A stretch of DNA of 64,000 bases. It comes from Candidatus Babelota bacterium. GTDB taxonomy: Bacteria; Babelota; Babeliae; Babelales; Vermiphilaceae. Every line of letters begins with the position of its first letter. Within the stretch, counting starts at the first letter, position 1. Made by a program: the position numbers and the translations under genes. The DNA lies in the NCBI GenBank assembly GCA_029262595.1, contig JAJCZB010000065.1:33752-97751 (forward strand). Reading direction: 5' to 3'. Below the pieces are notes generated by a model. That model made no database searches. It worked only from the letters and a program-made list of their open reading frames with translations, and was not told the origin of the DNA. Of the stretch, positions 49,735-59,403 are shown piece after piece.

Positions 49735-50492
49735 GATTGGCGCGATAGTTTGCTGAGAACAAACCCAATACTAGCAGCTCCCATAATTCCCAGTGCAACA
49801 TACTGATTTACTGAAAGATGCAGTGCATCAAGGATGCGATCGCCGCGCCAAAAATCGAGAATGAATCGCTCAAACGCTATTAAAAAGAGGTATGAGCAAA
49901 CGAGCATTCCTTTTTTTTGAAAGAGCTTTCTGCCAACAAAATATTGAAATGCAAAAATGAGCATCAAAAGAATCGAACTATAGAGTTGCGTAGGGTGTAC
50001 GCAGACGTAGAGTGGGGCGATTGAATGTGGATCGGTATAGATTACTCCCCATGGGGCGGTAGTTGGCACTCCAAAGCAGCAACCTGCCAAAAAGCAGCCA
50101 ATGCGTGAAACTGATTGCAGCAGAGGGCCATAAATAGAAACCAAGTCCAAAAAGGGAATAACAGGAATTTTTACATAGGCAAGATATGCAGGGAGCGTAA
50201 CAAGCACGCCAATAACGCTTCCGAGAATTGAAAAGCCGCCTTCGTAAAAGGCAAAAAAACTAAATAGTGTTTTTAGTTGCTCCGGATGAGTAAAGAAAAA
50301 AAGAAGGCGCCCACCTATGATTGCTGCAATAATTCCAATCATGACTATGACAGAAAAATGAGGCTCCAAATGCATTGCTTTATATCGAGGATCTTTACGG
50401 AGTAAAAACATAAATAGCAAAAGGCCAATGGCTATCATGAGGCCATAGCTATGAATTGCAATAGGACCATAGATATGAAGTAAGGTATGCAT
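49731..50492 (-). CDS. lgt: Prolipoprotein diacylglyceryl transferase
   Basis: A 253-residue membrane enzyme with seven helices, transferring diacylglycerol to lipobox cysteines. IGGRLLFFF and the signature SRIGCFLAGCCFGVPTTA (family consensus GRIGNFxNGE) with HPTQLYSSI support the assignment. It would modify the lipobox proteins in this window (19464, 21605, possibly 40600). Slightly divergent signature with Cys in place of Asn residues. In the operon between mnmG and dnaG. Confidence 0.92.
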   Translation of the reverse strand: MHTLLHIYGPIAIHSYGLMIAIGLLLFMFLLRKDPRYKAMHLEPHFSVIVMIGIIAAIIGGRLLFFFTHPEQLKTLFSFFAFYEGGFSILGSVIGVLVTLPAYLAYVKIPVIPFLDLVSIYGPLLQSVSRIGCFLAGCCFGVPTTAPWGVIYTDPHSIAPLYVCVHPTQLYSSILLMLIFAFQYFVGRKLFQKKGMLVCSYLFLIAFERFILDFWRGDRILDALHLSVNQYVALGIMGAASIGFVLSKLSRQS

Positions 50493-50519
50493 CGATACAA
50501 TCCTTTATGAGTGATGTAT

Positions 50520-52319
50520 TTAATTCAAATTTTTTGCGCGAAAAATCAGCAATGATAATGCAGCCGGTGTCATACCAGGAATAAGCGCCGCTTTCGCGAT
50601 TGTTTCTGGCGTATGATCCATTAATTTTTGCTGCAATTCTTTTGAGAGTCCCGGCAAATCTTTGTACGTAAAGTTAGCGGGAATTTTGAGCGATTGATAG
50701 TATTTTGCGCGTTCAACTTCTTTGAGCTCTCGCTTGATATATGGCTCATATCGTATTTCTGCATGGATTGTAAGTGCCGCGCGTTCAGAAAGTGGCGGGT
50801 ATTGCTCCATAAGCATCTGAACCGCATTGGTATCTTGCCCATATTTGCGGGTAAGATTTGCAGATGAATACGTAGCGCGTAATGTAGCAAGCGTGCTTTC
50901 AATAAGCGCTTTTTCTTTTTGGAATGCGCTATAGAAATCATCGTCAATGAGTCCAAGCTGAAATGCTTTTTCAGTTAAGCGCAAGAATGCATTGTCTTGT
51001 CGTAAAATTAAACGCCGCTCTGCACGAGAAGTAAACATGCGATACGGCTCATCAACGCCCATGGTAGTCAGATCATTGATCATTACGCCGATATAGCTTT
51101 CAGTTCGATCAAGAATGAATGGAGCTTTGCCGTGTGCGGTTAGGTGGCCATTAATTCCGGCGATCACTCCTTGCGCGGCAGCTTCTTCATATCCTGTCGT
51201 TCCATTAATTTGTCCCGCTAAAAAAAGACCCGGGACAGTTTTAACTTCAAGTGATTCTTTCAGTTGAGACGGAAGTACAAAATCATATTCAACCGCGTAT
51301 CCTGGTTTGGTAATCACTGCATTCTCAAATCCTTTAATACTTTTTACATATGCCTCTTGTACCTCAAGAGGAAGAGAGGTTGAGATTCCATTCGGATAGA
51401 CTTCGTTGCAGTTGGCACCTTCAGGCTCTACAAACACATGATGTGACTGTTTGTTTGGAAACCTGCCAATTTTATCTTCAATAGATGGGCAGTAGCGCGG
51501 GCCGATACCAGAAATAGCTCCGCTATACATTGCTGATCGATGCAAATTATCTTTAATAACTTTGTGAGTATTTTCATTGGTGTGCGTGATGTAGCATGGA
51601 TGCGTACTATTACTTTTATGTGGTTGGAATTCAAAAAGATAATTGAGCTTATCGGGCTCTTGCGACTCCATTTGCGAAAAGTTTAGTGAAGATGCAAGCA
51701 GACGTGGGGGAGTTCCCGTTTTGAGGCGCCCGAGCTTAAGCCCAACGCGATCAAGAAAACGAGAAAGTCCGGTAACCGCTTTTTCATCACGACGCCCAGC
51801 GTTTTTTACTTGATCGCCAACGAATATTTTTCCATTTAAAAAGGTGCCGGTTGTGATAATAACTACCGGAGCAGTATACGTAGTACCATCTTCAGTTGTG
51901 ATGCCTTGCACATTGTTTTTTTCATCGGTGACAACTGTGTCTGCGGTGGCCTCAGCAATAGTAAGATTTTCAAGCTCCAAAAGCTTTTTTTGGCTGAGCT
52001 CGCTATACGCATCTTTATCAATCTGTAGACGAAGCCCCTGAACGGCTGGCCCTTTACGAGTATTGAGCATGCGGGCTTGAATATACGTGTGCGTTGCAAG
52101 CTTGGGCATAAGGCCGCCTAATGCACTGACTTCGTAAATCAAATGGCCTTTTCCAATTCCTCCCAAAGCAGGGTTACATGGCATTACGCCGATTTTATCA
52201 ATCGTAAGCGTAAGCAGTAGGGTCTTGGAGCCCATTTTAGCTGCAGCATGCGCTGCTTCTATGCCGGCATGGCCACCACCGATAATTATTACATCGAAAG
52301 TATGAGTGCTTTGTTTCAT
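50520..52319 (-). CDS. mnmG: tRNA uridine-5-carboxymethylaminomethyl modification enzyme MnmG (GidA)
   Basis: A 599-residue FAD enzyme that with MnmE forms cmnm5U34 in tRNA. N-terminal FAD motif [21 protein letters not shown], then [21 protein letters not shown] and the Cys region [18 protein letters not shown]. The C-terminal domain has [21 protein letters not shown]. Length is slightly under the 629 of E. coli. First gene of the long minus-strand operon, with 27 bases to lgt. The partner mnmE is not in the window. Confidence 0.96.
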   Translation of the reverse strand: MKQSTHTFDVIIIGGGHAGIEAAHAAAKMGSKTLLLTLTIDKIGVMPCNPALGGIGKGHLIYEVSALGGLMPKLATHTYIQARMLNTRKGPAVQGLRLQIDKDAYSELSQKKLLELENLTIAEATADTVVTDEKNNVQGITTEDGTTYTAPVVIITTGTFLNGKIFVGDQVKNAGRRDEKAVTGLSRFLDRVGLKLGRLKTGTPPRLLASSLNFSQMESQEPDKLNYLFEFQPHKSNSTHPCYITHTNENTHKVIKDNLHRSAMYSGAISGIGPRYCPSIEDKIGRFPNKQSHHVFVEPEGANCNEVYPNGISTSLPLEVQEAYVKSIKGFENAVITKPGYAVEYDFVLPSQLKESLEVKTVPGLFLAGQINGTTGYEEAAAQGVIAGINGHLTAHGKAPFILDRTESYIGVMINDLTTMGVDEPYRMFTSRAERRLILRQDNAFLRLTEKAFQLGLIDDDFYSAFQKEKALIESTLATLRATYSSANLTRKYGQDTNAVQMLMEQYPPLSERAALTIHAEIRYEPYIKRELKEVERAKYYQSLKIPANFTYKDLPGLSKELQQKLMDHTPETIAKAALIPGMTPAALSLLIFRAKNLN

Positions 52320-52403
52320 TGCTCTAAGAAGTATGGAAAAATTAATGATATACGCTTACATCAGGGTATCATTGGTACTTAAGAATGGCAATAAATGAGC
52401 GTG

Positions 52404-52427
52404 AAAAAGCCCCGCATAAAGCGGGGC
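52404..52427 (-). terminator. Terminator (minus strand)
   Basis: On the minus strand GCCCCGC / GCGGGGC stem with a TTTAT loop, followed by TTTTT, ending the transcript of the secreted protein gene at 52441. Confidence 0.85.
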
Positions 52428-52440
52428 TAAAATTGCTTTT

Positions 52441-53145
52441 TTATCGAGCAAGTTTTCGAGGAGGAGCCATGCCCCCGTTTTGCTGAAGTTGTAACAAGCC
52501 GTCACCTTTGAACCCTCTTTCTTTTGAAACCATAAAGAGAGCAAGTGCTTGGACATTGCTATGGCCTAGGGCTGCTGGATCCATTTGCGTAAGTTTATCT
52601 ACCTCAGCAGTAAGCTGCTGTAATAGTTCAGCCAGTACTTTGTCTTCTAGCTTGCCAAATTGTACAAATAATCCATTTGGCCCATAGATTTCATTTTCAA
52701 GTGCGCCAATAGAAGTAGTGTTAATACTATTCATAGCTTCTACGAGGTTTTTCACTTGGTTTGTTTTAAGGGCTTTATGTAGTGTGTCTTGCGCAGATGC
52801 AAAGTGGCGCGCCATGTTTTTCACGCCAGTAAATAGCTCGTTACCTGAAGGCAAATCTTGCGCAATAGCATTCATCTCTTTTTGCAGAGTGACTATTTTT
52901 TTCATTGCCGCACCACGAGTAGTTTTGTGTCCTTTTGAAAGAAGGCTGTGAGTTGCTTCTCTTAAGCCTTGAATGTTTTTGATTATCTTTAAAAGAGCGA
53001 GATTGATGTCTTTAATAGCCTCAGGCCCTACAACAACGATCTCGGTATTAGCCTTTATTGAGTTACTCATAAAAGGCGTGCTTATAAGAGAAAGAGTCAA
53101 TGCCATCATTACTACTTTTTTACTGTTACCGTTTGCTTTCTTCAT
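52441..53145 (-). CDS. Secreted helical protein (paralogous pair, member A)
   Basis: A 234-residue product. GGAGGAA upstream of ATG 53145 marks the start; an ATG five codons earlier lies inside that site. Signal peptide to about residue 30 (VVMMALTLSLISTPFMSNS). The mature part is all-helical, with ITLQKEMNAIAQDLP-like and GVKNMARHFASAQDTLHKAL segments that align with the next gene (GLKGLAEQLRAAQEKW) at the same spacing. No cysteines in the mature part. Function unknown. Confidence 0.68.
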   Translation of the reverse strand: MKKANGNSKKVVMMALTLSLISTPFMSNSIKANTEIVVVGPEAIKDINLALLKIIKNIQGLREATHSLLSKGHKTTRGAAMKKIVTLQKEMNAIAQDLPSGNELFTGVKNMARHFASAQDTLHKALKTNQVKNLVEAMNSINTTSIGALENEIYGPNGLFVQFGKLEDKVLAELLQQLTAEVDKLTQMDPAALGHSNVQALALFMVSKERGFKGDGLLQLQQNGGMAPPRKLAR

Positions 53146-53370
53146 GATAGATTCCTCCATTAGGGGTTATCAGAGTTTTGCGTGGGCTCATCCCACACTT
53201 GTTAATAATATCAAATCGGCTTACTTGTAAGCAACAAATAGGCCTTATTTTATACTTGTAATAAGTTTATCAGGCCTCCAGGATTTAGGCAAAAGGGCTA
53301 TTGATATGCGCTTGCAAAGGCGCAATTGCCTTGTTTGTTAGCTATCCCGAAAATACCAGTTTTGCGGCTT

Positions 53371-54078
53371 TTATAGATTGAAAAATGCCTTCGGGAGGTA
53401 CCTTACGCCGGGAGAAAATCCCTTGTGTTTATTGAGATGAACGGCAAGCTTTTTCTTTGTTGAGGCAGAATCGGTGCCATATGTGAAAATGAAATCTATA
53501 TTTTTAAGAAGGGCTTCAGCTTGGGCTTTAAGCTCAGTGTGCCCAGCGGCTTGAAAGCATCCGATGAGGCCTTCTCCGGTGCGCGTATTATCTCTGTTGG
53601 TGCCTCCAAGAAGAAAGCGAAGGCACGCACTGTGCCTTGTATTCATAAAGCCTCTATTGGCTTTGAGTTTAAGAAGGCTTTTAGTTTTAATGGTTTCTAC
53701 CCATTTTTCTTGTGCAGCTCGGAGCTGCTCGGCGAGGCCTTTCAGGCCGCCAAAAATTGCTTGGGCATAAGGTGAGCCAGTTTTATTGATTTTTGCATGA
53801 AGAGCGGTTATCTCCGTATGTAATCGCATAAGTTGTGCTAGATCAGATTCATAGGAGCTTTGGCCGGTAAAGAGGGCATCAGTCACGGCTATGATTTTCG
53901 CTGTATATTCTACAATTTCTGTAAGAGTTTTTTGTGCAAGAGCAGCTTCTTGAGCGGTTAATTGCCCCGCTGGAAGTGCGGCATGCACGTAGGCTGGAGT
54001 TAAAATAGGGGCCGTTGAAACGGCCAGTAGAATCACTAGATTCCACGATAATTTGTTTTTCAATATGGATTTCTTCAT
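53371..54078 (-). CDS. Secreted helical protein (paralogous pair, member B)
   Basis: A 235-residue product with a signal peptide of ~33 residues (LVILLAVSTAPILTPAYVHA). It shares with the downstream neighbour the pattern of LTEIVEYTAKI, a LMRLHTEITALHAK helix, GLKGLAEQLRAAQEKW and a KTKSLLKLKANRGFMNT stretch, so the two are tandem paralogues. Two Cys occur in the C-terminal half. Function unknown. Located 225 bases upstream with its own likely promoter; the gap 53146-53370 holds no gene. Confidence 0.68.
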   Translation of the reverse strand: MKKSILKNKLSWNLVILLAVSTAPILTPAYVHAALPAGQLTAQEAALAQKTLTEIVEYTAKIIAVTDALFTGQSSYESDLAQLMRLHTEITALHAKINKTGSPYAQAIFGGLKGLAEQLRAAQEKWVETIKTKSLLKLKANRGFMNTRHSACLRFLLGGTNRDNTRTGEGLIGCFQAAGHTELKAQAEALLKNIDFIFTYGTDSASTKKKLAVHLNKHKGFSPGVRYLPKAFFNL

Positions 54079-54255
54079 AATTGATACTTTCTTTTTAAGA
54101 GTACGCAGTCTATTTGATAATAATATCTATATGTATTTAATCTACTGAAATCTAGCTTATTGAGCAAATGCCCCCTGAAAGGTTGATTTAGGCGCTATTT
54201 TGGCTATTCTTATTCCCAGCTATCAGTTTATTTTTTTGCTTTTGGAAGGCATCTA

Positions 54256-55320
54256 ATGCTCTATCATTTGGCGCTTTATTTTCGGCATCTTTGGCACCCT
54301 TTGAATGTGGTTCATTACGTGAGCTTTCGGGTGCTTGCGAGTCTTTTAAGTACGCTCTTTTTTTCCTTTCTTTTTGGTGGGCGGTTTATTGAGTATTCTC
54401 GATTGTATTTTCGAGCAAAATCACGAGAAATCACTCCCAAGGGGCAGCGTGTGAAAGAAGCGCTTCCTACAATGGGAGGTGTATTTATTTTAGCGATGGT
54501 ATGTATCAATACGCTATTATGGTGCAATCTTGCGCGTCCTGCTGTTTGGCTGATGCTCGCATTATTGGTTGGATTTGGTGCCATTGGAGCTTGGGATGAT
54601 TGGAGCAAAATTTCATCTCATAAAGGTATTTCTGCATTTACAAAATTTAGCCTGCAAGTACTCGTATCGAGTTCCGTAATAGGGCTATGGGTGCTTGTAT
54701 ATGGTGCTCAAACAACCATTACGTTTCCTTTTTTAAAAGGATTGCAGCCAGATATAGGATGGCTTTTTATTCCATGGGCGCTCTTTGTGGTAATTGGCAC
54801 GAGTAATGCCGTGAATCTTACTGATGGGCTTGATGGTCTTGCAATTGGATCATTGATTCCCAATTTTGTTCTTTTTTCTACGCTGTGTTATCTCGCTGGA
54901 AATATGCATTTTGCCACGTATCTTCATATTCCCTACGCGGGGACTTCCGAGATTGCCATTATTGGGAGCATTTTTGTGGGTGTTTCTATTGGGTTTTTGT
55001 GGTACAACGCGTACCCGGCACAGATTTTTATGGGTGACGTTGGTTCACTTGCGTTAGGAGCGGGGCTTGCTTTTATGGCGCTGCTTTGCAAGCAAGAGAT
55101 TTTACTTGCTCTTTCGGGGGGTGTATTTGTAGCTGAAACGCTTTCAGTAATTCTTCAAATCGGCTCATATCGCTTGCGGGGCAAAAAAATATTTAGAATG
55201 GCGCCCATGCATCATCATTTTGAATTGATTGGATGGCAGGAAGCTAAGATTACTGTACGCTTTGCTATCACTTCACTTATCTTGTGCCTATTGGCTTTGA
55301 TTACTATTAAAATACGCTAG
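54256..55320 (+). CDS. mraY: Phospho-N-acetylmuramoyl-pentapeptide transferase MraY
   Basis: A 354-residue, ten-helix membrane enzyme that makes lipid I from UDP-MurNAc-pentapeptide and undecaprenyl phosphate. Motifs include PTMGGVFIL, DDWSK (the DD pair), NAVNLTDGLDGLA, FMGDVGSLALG and MAPMHHHFELIGW, all family hallmarks. Length is normal. Stands alone, not in a mur cluster. The start has GGAAGG nine bases upstream. Together with murE (5788) it supports a peptidoglycan-containing envelope. Confidence 0.95.
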   Translation: MLYHLALYFRHLWHPLNVVHYVSFRVLASLLSTLFFSFLFGGRFIEYSRLYFRAKSREITPKGQRVKEALPTMGGVFILAMVCINTLLWCNLARPAVWLMLALLVGFGAIGAWDDWSKISSHKGISAFTKFSLQVLVSSSVIGLWVLVYGAQTTITFPFLKGLQPDIGWLFIPWALFVVIGTSNAVNLTDGLDGLAIGSLIPNFVLFSTLCYLAGNMHFATYLHIPYAGTSEIAIIGSIFVGVSIGFLWYNAYPAQIFMGDVGSLALGAGLAFMALLCKQEILLALSGGVFVAETLSVILQIGSYRLRGKKIFRMAPMHHHFELIGWQEAKITVRFAITSLILCLLALITIKIR

Positions 55321-55321
55321 G

Positions 55322-56617
55322 TTATATTGTGGGTTTTTTATATACAAACATTGCCACACCAATCGAAAACAGTGCGCCAAAAAGCAATAGCGAGTTCATG
55401 CCATCTACGATTAAGCTATATACCGTAGCGCTTCCTAGCAGCAGACAGCTGCCAATAGCGAGTACTGGGATCATAGGATGAAGATTAAGAGCTTTTCGTT
55501 GTACTGCATACCATGCGGCAAGCGCGCTAATACCATATGAAATAGTTGGGCCAAATGCAGCAATTTGTTGAAGCGGCAATTGGTTTCCGTGAGAAATGAT
55601 TAAAAATAATACATATATGGCACCTTCTATAAGTACGCAATAGTAAGGAACATGATAGGCATTAAATTGTATGATTTTCTTTGAAGCAAGGAGGTGATTG
55701 TTTTTTGCCAGGGTATATACATTCCAGTTGTTACTAAATAGTACGCTATAACTTCCGCCAAGAGCTGAAAGTGCGATGGCAGTGTGTAAGAATGCAATGA
55801 TGAGCTTATTCAAGCCGGCGGCTGCGGGGAAAATGGTTGTTACGAGTGCCGGAAATAAGAAACGATAATCAGGCAGTTGCTCAAGCACAGTGCCAAGCCC
55901 TGCATAGAGTGAAAATTGAAATGCAGTGGTTAAAAACATTACTAAGCCATAAGAATACAGCAGTGATTTTGGCCCATTGATTGTAGGATTTTCTATGTGG
56001 CCACTGATAGCGCATGCTGCTTCAAAACCACTCAACGCAAAAAATACGAGAGGAAGGGCGATGATAAATCCACTTAAATCAGTGGGCTCAAAGGCAAGAT
56101 GCTGGGGAGAAAAGAGGTATATTCCTGCAATAATAGCACTTGCAATTGGTATGGTTTTCATCCAAAAAAAAGCAGTTTGAATTGCGCTGTTTGATTTTGT
56201 ATCTAATAAATTAAGCGATAAAAAAAGAAGTGTTATCAAACAGTTTAAAAAAGATGCTGGAATGATGCGTAAGGGGATAATGACGCTTTGCAAAAGAAGC
56301 ACTGCAATTTGAGTCATAATAACGGCAGAAGCAAGCTTGCCAACAACATAGCTCCATGAGCTTACAAATCCAAAGAAAGGGTTTATTTCTTGTTGGCCGT
56401 ATGCATAAAATCCTCCCTCGGAATGAATGCTCATTAGCTTGCTCATTGAAAGAATAAGGGGAAGGATGAGTATGCCAACAATGATATATGTAAATGCCCC
56501 GAGTATTCCGGCTTTTTGCGCTAGGAGGATGCTGTTAATAAAGATGCCAGAACCAAGCATGACGTTGAGATTAATAAAAGTAGCCGTTGTGAGTGATAGC
56601 TTGTGACTTTGAGCCAT
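55322..56617 (-). CDS. APC-family amino acid permease
   Basis: A 431-residue protein with 12 predicted helices. The N-terminal VMLGSGIFINSILLAQKAG is the APC helix-1 signature, and GFEAACAISGHIENP corresponds to helix 6. The substrate is probably one or more amino acids. Adjacent and convergent to mraY with a single base between. With the LysE-type exporter upstream it suggests reliance on host amino acids. Confidence 0.85.
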   Translation of the reverse strand: MAQSHKLSLTTATFINLNVMLGSGIFINSILLAQKAGILGAFTYIIVGILILPLILSMSKLMSIHSEGGFYAYGQQEINPFFGFVSSWSYVVGKLASAVIMTQIAVLLLQSVIIPLRIIPASFLNCLITLLFLSLNLLDTKSNSAIQTAFFWMKTIPIASAIIAGIYLFSPQHLAFEPTDLSGFIIALPLVFFALSGFEAACAISGHIENPTINGPKSLLYSYGLVMFLTTAFQFSLYAGLGTVLEQLPDYRFLFPALVTTIFPAAAGLNKLIIAFLHTAIALSALGGSYSVLFSNNWNVYTLAKNNHLLASKKIIQFNAYHVPYYCVLIEGAIYVLFLIISHGNQLPLQQIAAFGPTISYGISALAAWYAVQRKALNLHPMIPVLAIGSCLLLGSATVYSLIVDGMNSLLLFGALFSIGVAMFVYKKPTI

Positions 56618-56691
56618 TGGATATCCTTACGATTCGGTTTTTTGTAAGTGTATCCGATTTGCTAATTGCAGCAAGTTATTCGGAGCTTGTG

Positions 56692-57309
56692 CTACATCAC
56701 AAGATTATATAGAGATACACTGATCCCAAAGAGTCCCAATGCTCCCAATAAAAATGCGGCACCAAGATTGATGTAGCGAACATATTTGCTTTGAAATAGC
56801 CGATGAAAATAACTACTTCCAATTGAGAGTGGTATCCACCACGCCAGATTACCCACAAAGACGCCAATTAAAAATCGAATTGATTGGAATATGGTGGTAA
56901 TTCGTACATTAAGAAATGCGATAAACACGGCATACGATGCAATGCTCAATGGGCCTGAAAGGGTAATTAAAAATGCAGTTAAAAATGAGGATGCATGATT
57001 GGTTAGCTGCTTATTGCGGCCATCAATTTTTACGGGTGTACGCCCAATATGAACGGCAATGAAAAGAATAATTACGCTTCCGATTAAACGAATCCAATCG
57101 CCATAGGTTGCAAAAAATGGCTGCACAAAATGCAATCCAAAAATAGCAATACTGGCAAAAAGAATGTGCGCAATTGATGCGCCAATGCCAGTGGCAATTC
57201 CCGCCCATGCGCCGTGTGCCATGCTGCGATGCAGGCACAAAATTGCATTTGGCCCAACAGAGATACCAATTGCAAATCCTATAAATGATCCATACAAAAA
57301 ATATGTCAT
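56692..57309 (-). CDS. LysE/RhtB-family exporter
   Basis: A 205-residue protein of six helices starting at ATG 57309, with AAGGAAAAT upstream; an upstream in-frame ATG is not supported by a ribosome-binding site. The N-terminal GFAIGISVGPNAILCLHRSMAHG matches the LysE/RhtB family motif (GPN). Members export amino acids. Divergent from the glycan island that begins at 57383. Confidence 0.82.
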   Translation of the reverse strand: MTYFLYGSFIGFAIGISVGPNAILCLHRSMAHGAWAGIATGIGASIAHILFASIAIFGLHFVQPFFATYGDWIRLIGSVIILFIAVHIGRTPVKIDGRNKQLTNHASSFLTAFLITLSGPLSIASYAVFIAFLNVRITTIFQSIRFLIGVFVGNLAWWIPLSIGSSYFHRLFQSKYVRYINLGAAFLLGALGLFGISVSLYNLVM

Positions 57310-57382
57310 GTTTTTTATTTTCCTTTTTTGATAAAGTGGTGCGTGCGCGATAGATTTTATCATTCACCAAAAAGGAGTTTCT

Positions 57383-58474
57383 GTGAAGGTATCAATACGC
57401 TCGAGCGTTGCATGTCTTATTTTTTTAACCTGTTTTTTTTCGGATAGCTTATTTGGCAACCACGATTTATTTGAAAATAAAAATATTGTTGTGCTGGGGG
57501 GTACTGGGTATTTAGGTCGGGCTATAACTGAAGAAGTACTGCGATGGAATCCTCAAAGCGTTACTATTTTTAGTCGCGATGAAGTAAAGCACTTTAATTG
57601 TATTAAGCTATTCGATAGCAATCCAAAGCTTCACATGGTGATTGGTGATATTCGGGATTACGAGAGTATTTTACAGGTGACACGTAATGCCGATATTGTA
57701 TTTCATGTAGCTGCATTAAAGCGTATGGATGCATTGGAAAGTAATGTACAAGAAGCGATAAAAACAAATGTTTTAGCATCAATAAATGTATTTAACGCAT
57801 GTGTGCAGAATGGCGTCGATAAAGTTTTATTTGTATCTACAGATAAAGCTTCTTCTCCAATTAATGCTTATGGCGCGTGTAAATTTGTAAGTGAAAAAAT
57901 ATTTACGAATTATGATAAGCGCACTATTAAAACAAAGTTTGTAGTAACGCGTTTTGGCAATATCCTTGAAAGTACTGGATCCGTAATTCCCATTTTTCTC
58001 GATAAAATAAAAAATGGCGACCCCCTTACATTAACGGATGAGCAGATGACTCGTTTTATTATCTGCAAAAATGAAGCATCGCAGTTAATGTGTGATGCGC
58101 TTCGGTATAGCATAGGCGGAGAAATTGTTGCCAAGCGTTTGCCGGCATTAAACGTATTAGATTTAATTGAGATTTTAAAATCTCATTTTAAAGTGGATAA
58201 TCCCATCAGAATTATCGGGTTGAGACCCGGTGAAAAGCTACACGAGGTGCTTGTTAATTCATCAGAAATGAGGCGCACTTATGAATATAAGAATTATTTA
58301 TTTGTACGTCCCTCTATTGTGTCGCTTGCGAAAGATACTATAGATGCTCTTCCAGAGTATATAGAATATGGCACTTATTTGGGAGGCGGAGAGTCTTATG
58401 ATTATAGTTCTGATTTAGAAGTGCTATCGCAAGAAAAACTTGGTCAATTATTTAAAAAACTTGGTATTTTTTAA
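57383..58474 (+). CDS. Exported PseB/CapD-type UDP-sugar 4,6-dehydratase
   Basis: A 363-residue SDR enzyme from GTG 57383 with AAAAGGAG upstream. Residues 1-25 are a clear signal peptide (ACLIFLTCFFSDSLFG), unusual because the fold needs NAD(P) and a UDP-sugar. The Rossmann motif VLGGTGYLG follows at ~37-45. STDK with D154/K155 and Y163xxxK167 (NAYGACK) are the catalytic residues of PseB/FlaA1-type dehydratases, with FGNILESTGSVIPIFLDK and EQMTRFII as family features. Start of an AT-rich island. Partner enzyme is encoded immediately downstream. The likely substrate is UDP-GlcNAc, but UDP-glucose is possible. Confidence 0.85.
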   Translation: MKVSIRSSVACLIFLTCFFSDSLFGNHDLFENKNIVVLGGTGYLGRAITEEVLRWNPQSVTIFSRDEVKHFNCIKLFDSNPKLHMVIGDIRDYESILQVTRNADIVFHVAALKRMDALESNVQEAIKTNVLASINVFNACVQNGVDKVLFVSTDKASSPINAYGACKFVSEKIFTNYDKRTIKTKFVVTRFGNILESTGSVIPIFLDKIKNGDPLTLTDEQMTRFIICKNEASQLMCDALRYSIGGEIVAKRLPALNVLDLIEILKSHFKVDNPIRIIGLRPGEKLHEVLVNSSEMRRTYEYKNYLFVRPSIVSLAKDTIDALPEYIEYGTYLGGGESYDYSSDLEVLSQEKLGQLFKKLGIF

Positions 58475-58485
58475 AAGGGACTATC

Positions 58486-59403
58486 ATGAAAACAAGAGCA
58501 TTATTTTTTTTGTTATTAAGTATTTCAATAGCAAGCATACACGCTAAAACGATTTTGGTGTTTGGCGGAAAAAAAGGATGGATAGGCCAGAAGCTTGTTA
58601 CTTTTCTGCAGGACATGGGGCACCAGCCTGTATGTGCAGAATCTCGGCTTGAAAATCGAGAGCAGATTATAGATGAAATTACTCGAGTAAAACCGGACTC
58701 AATAATCAATGCGGCAGGGATTATTGGCAATCCAAACGTTGATTGGTGCGAAGATCATAAGCCAGAAACCATTCGAACCAACGTTATTGGTACGCTTAAT
58801 CTTGTTGATATCTCCTACACACATGGCTTGCACCTTACCAATATAAGCACAGGGTGTATTTATGAATATGACGATGCTCATCCTATGGGAAGCGGTAAAG
58901 GGTTTACCGAAGAAGAACCGCCCAATTTTGACGGATCATTTTACTCCCGCTCTAAAATAAAAATGGAGTCATTGCTTCTTGAGTATCCCAATGTACTGAA
59001 TTTGAGAGTGAAGATGCCGTTATCTTTAGAGCTTGATCGAGGATTTGTAGGAAAAATTGCTCGATATAAGAAGTTGATTAATGTGCCAAATTCTCTTTGT
59101 GTGCTTGATGATCTTCTTCCTATTGCGGTTGATATGACTTTAAAGGAAGTTAAAGGGAACTTTAATTTTGTAAATCCGGGAGCGCTTTCGCATAATCAAG
59201 TTATGGATTTATACATCAAGTATATCGATCCAACTCACACATACGAGAATTTCACGCTTGAAGAACAAGATCAAATACTCAAAGCTCGTCGTGCAAATGC
59301 AGAGCTCAGCGCAGAAAAATTATTGAAATTGTATCCTGATATTCCTCGTATAAGTATTGCGTTGGAAAGATTGCTAAAAAAAACTCTGAAAAAGGATAAT
59401 TGA
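58486..59403 (+). CDS. Exported plant/giant-virus-like UDP-4-keto-sugar epimerase/reductase (NRS/ER type)
   Basis: A 305-residue SDR protein with a signal peptide (residues 1-20, LFFLLLSISIASIHA) and AAAAGGGAC upstream. FGGKKGWIGQ is the NADP motif. NAAGIIGNPNVDWCEDHK with C88, TGCIYEYDDAHPMGSGKGF, and GSFYSRSK (Y153/K157) are close to plant NRS/ER and RHM C-terminal domains and to mimivirus L780 as I recall them, which turn UDP-4-keto-6-deoxyglucose into UDP-rhamnose. FTLEEQDQI and RRANAELSAEKL also match. Bacterial RmlD lacks several of these. It overlaps the next gene by one base (TGATG). Confidence 0.85.
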   Translation: MKTRALFFLLLSISIASIHAKTILVFGGKKGWIGQKLVTFLQDMGHQPVCAESRLENREQIIDEITRVKPDSIINAAGIIGNPNVDWCEDHKPETIRTNVIGTLNLVDISYTHGLHLTNISTGCIYEYDDAHPMGSGKGFTEEEPPNFDGSFYSRSKIKMESLLLEYPNVLNLRVKMPLSLELDRGFVGKIARYKKLINVPNSLCVLDDLLPIAVDMTLKEVKGNFNFVNPGALSHNQVMDLYIKYIDPTHTYENFTLEEQDQILKARRANAELSAEKLLKLYPDIPRISIALERLLKKTLKKDN

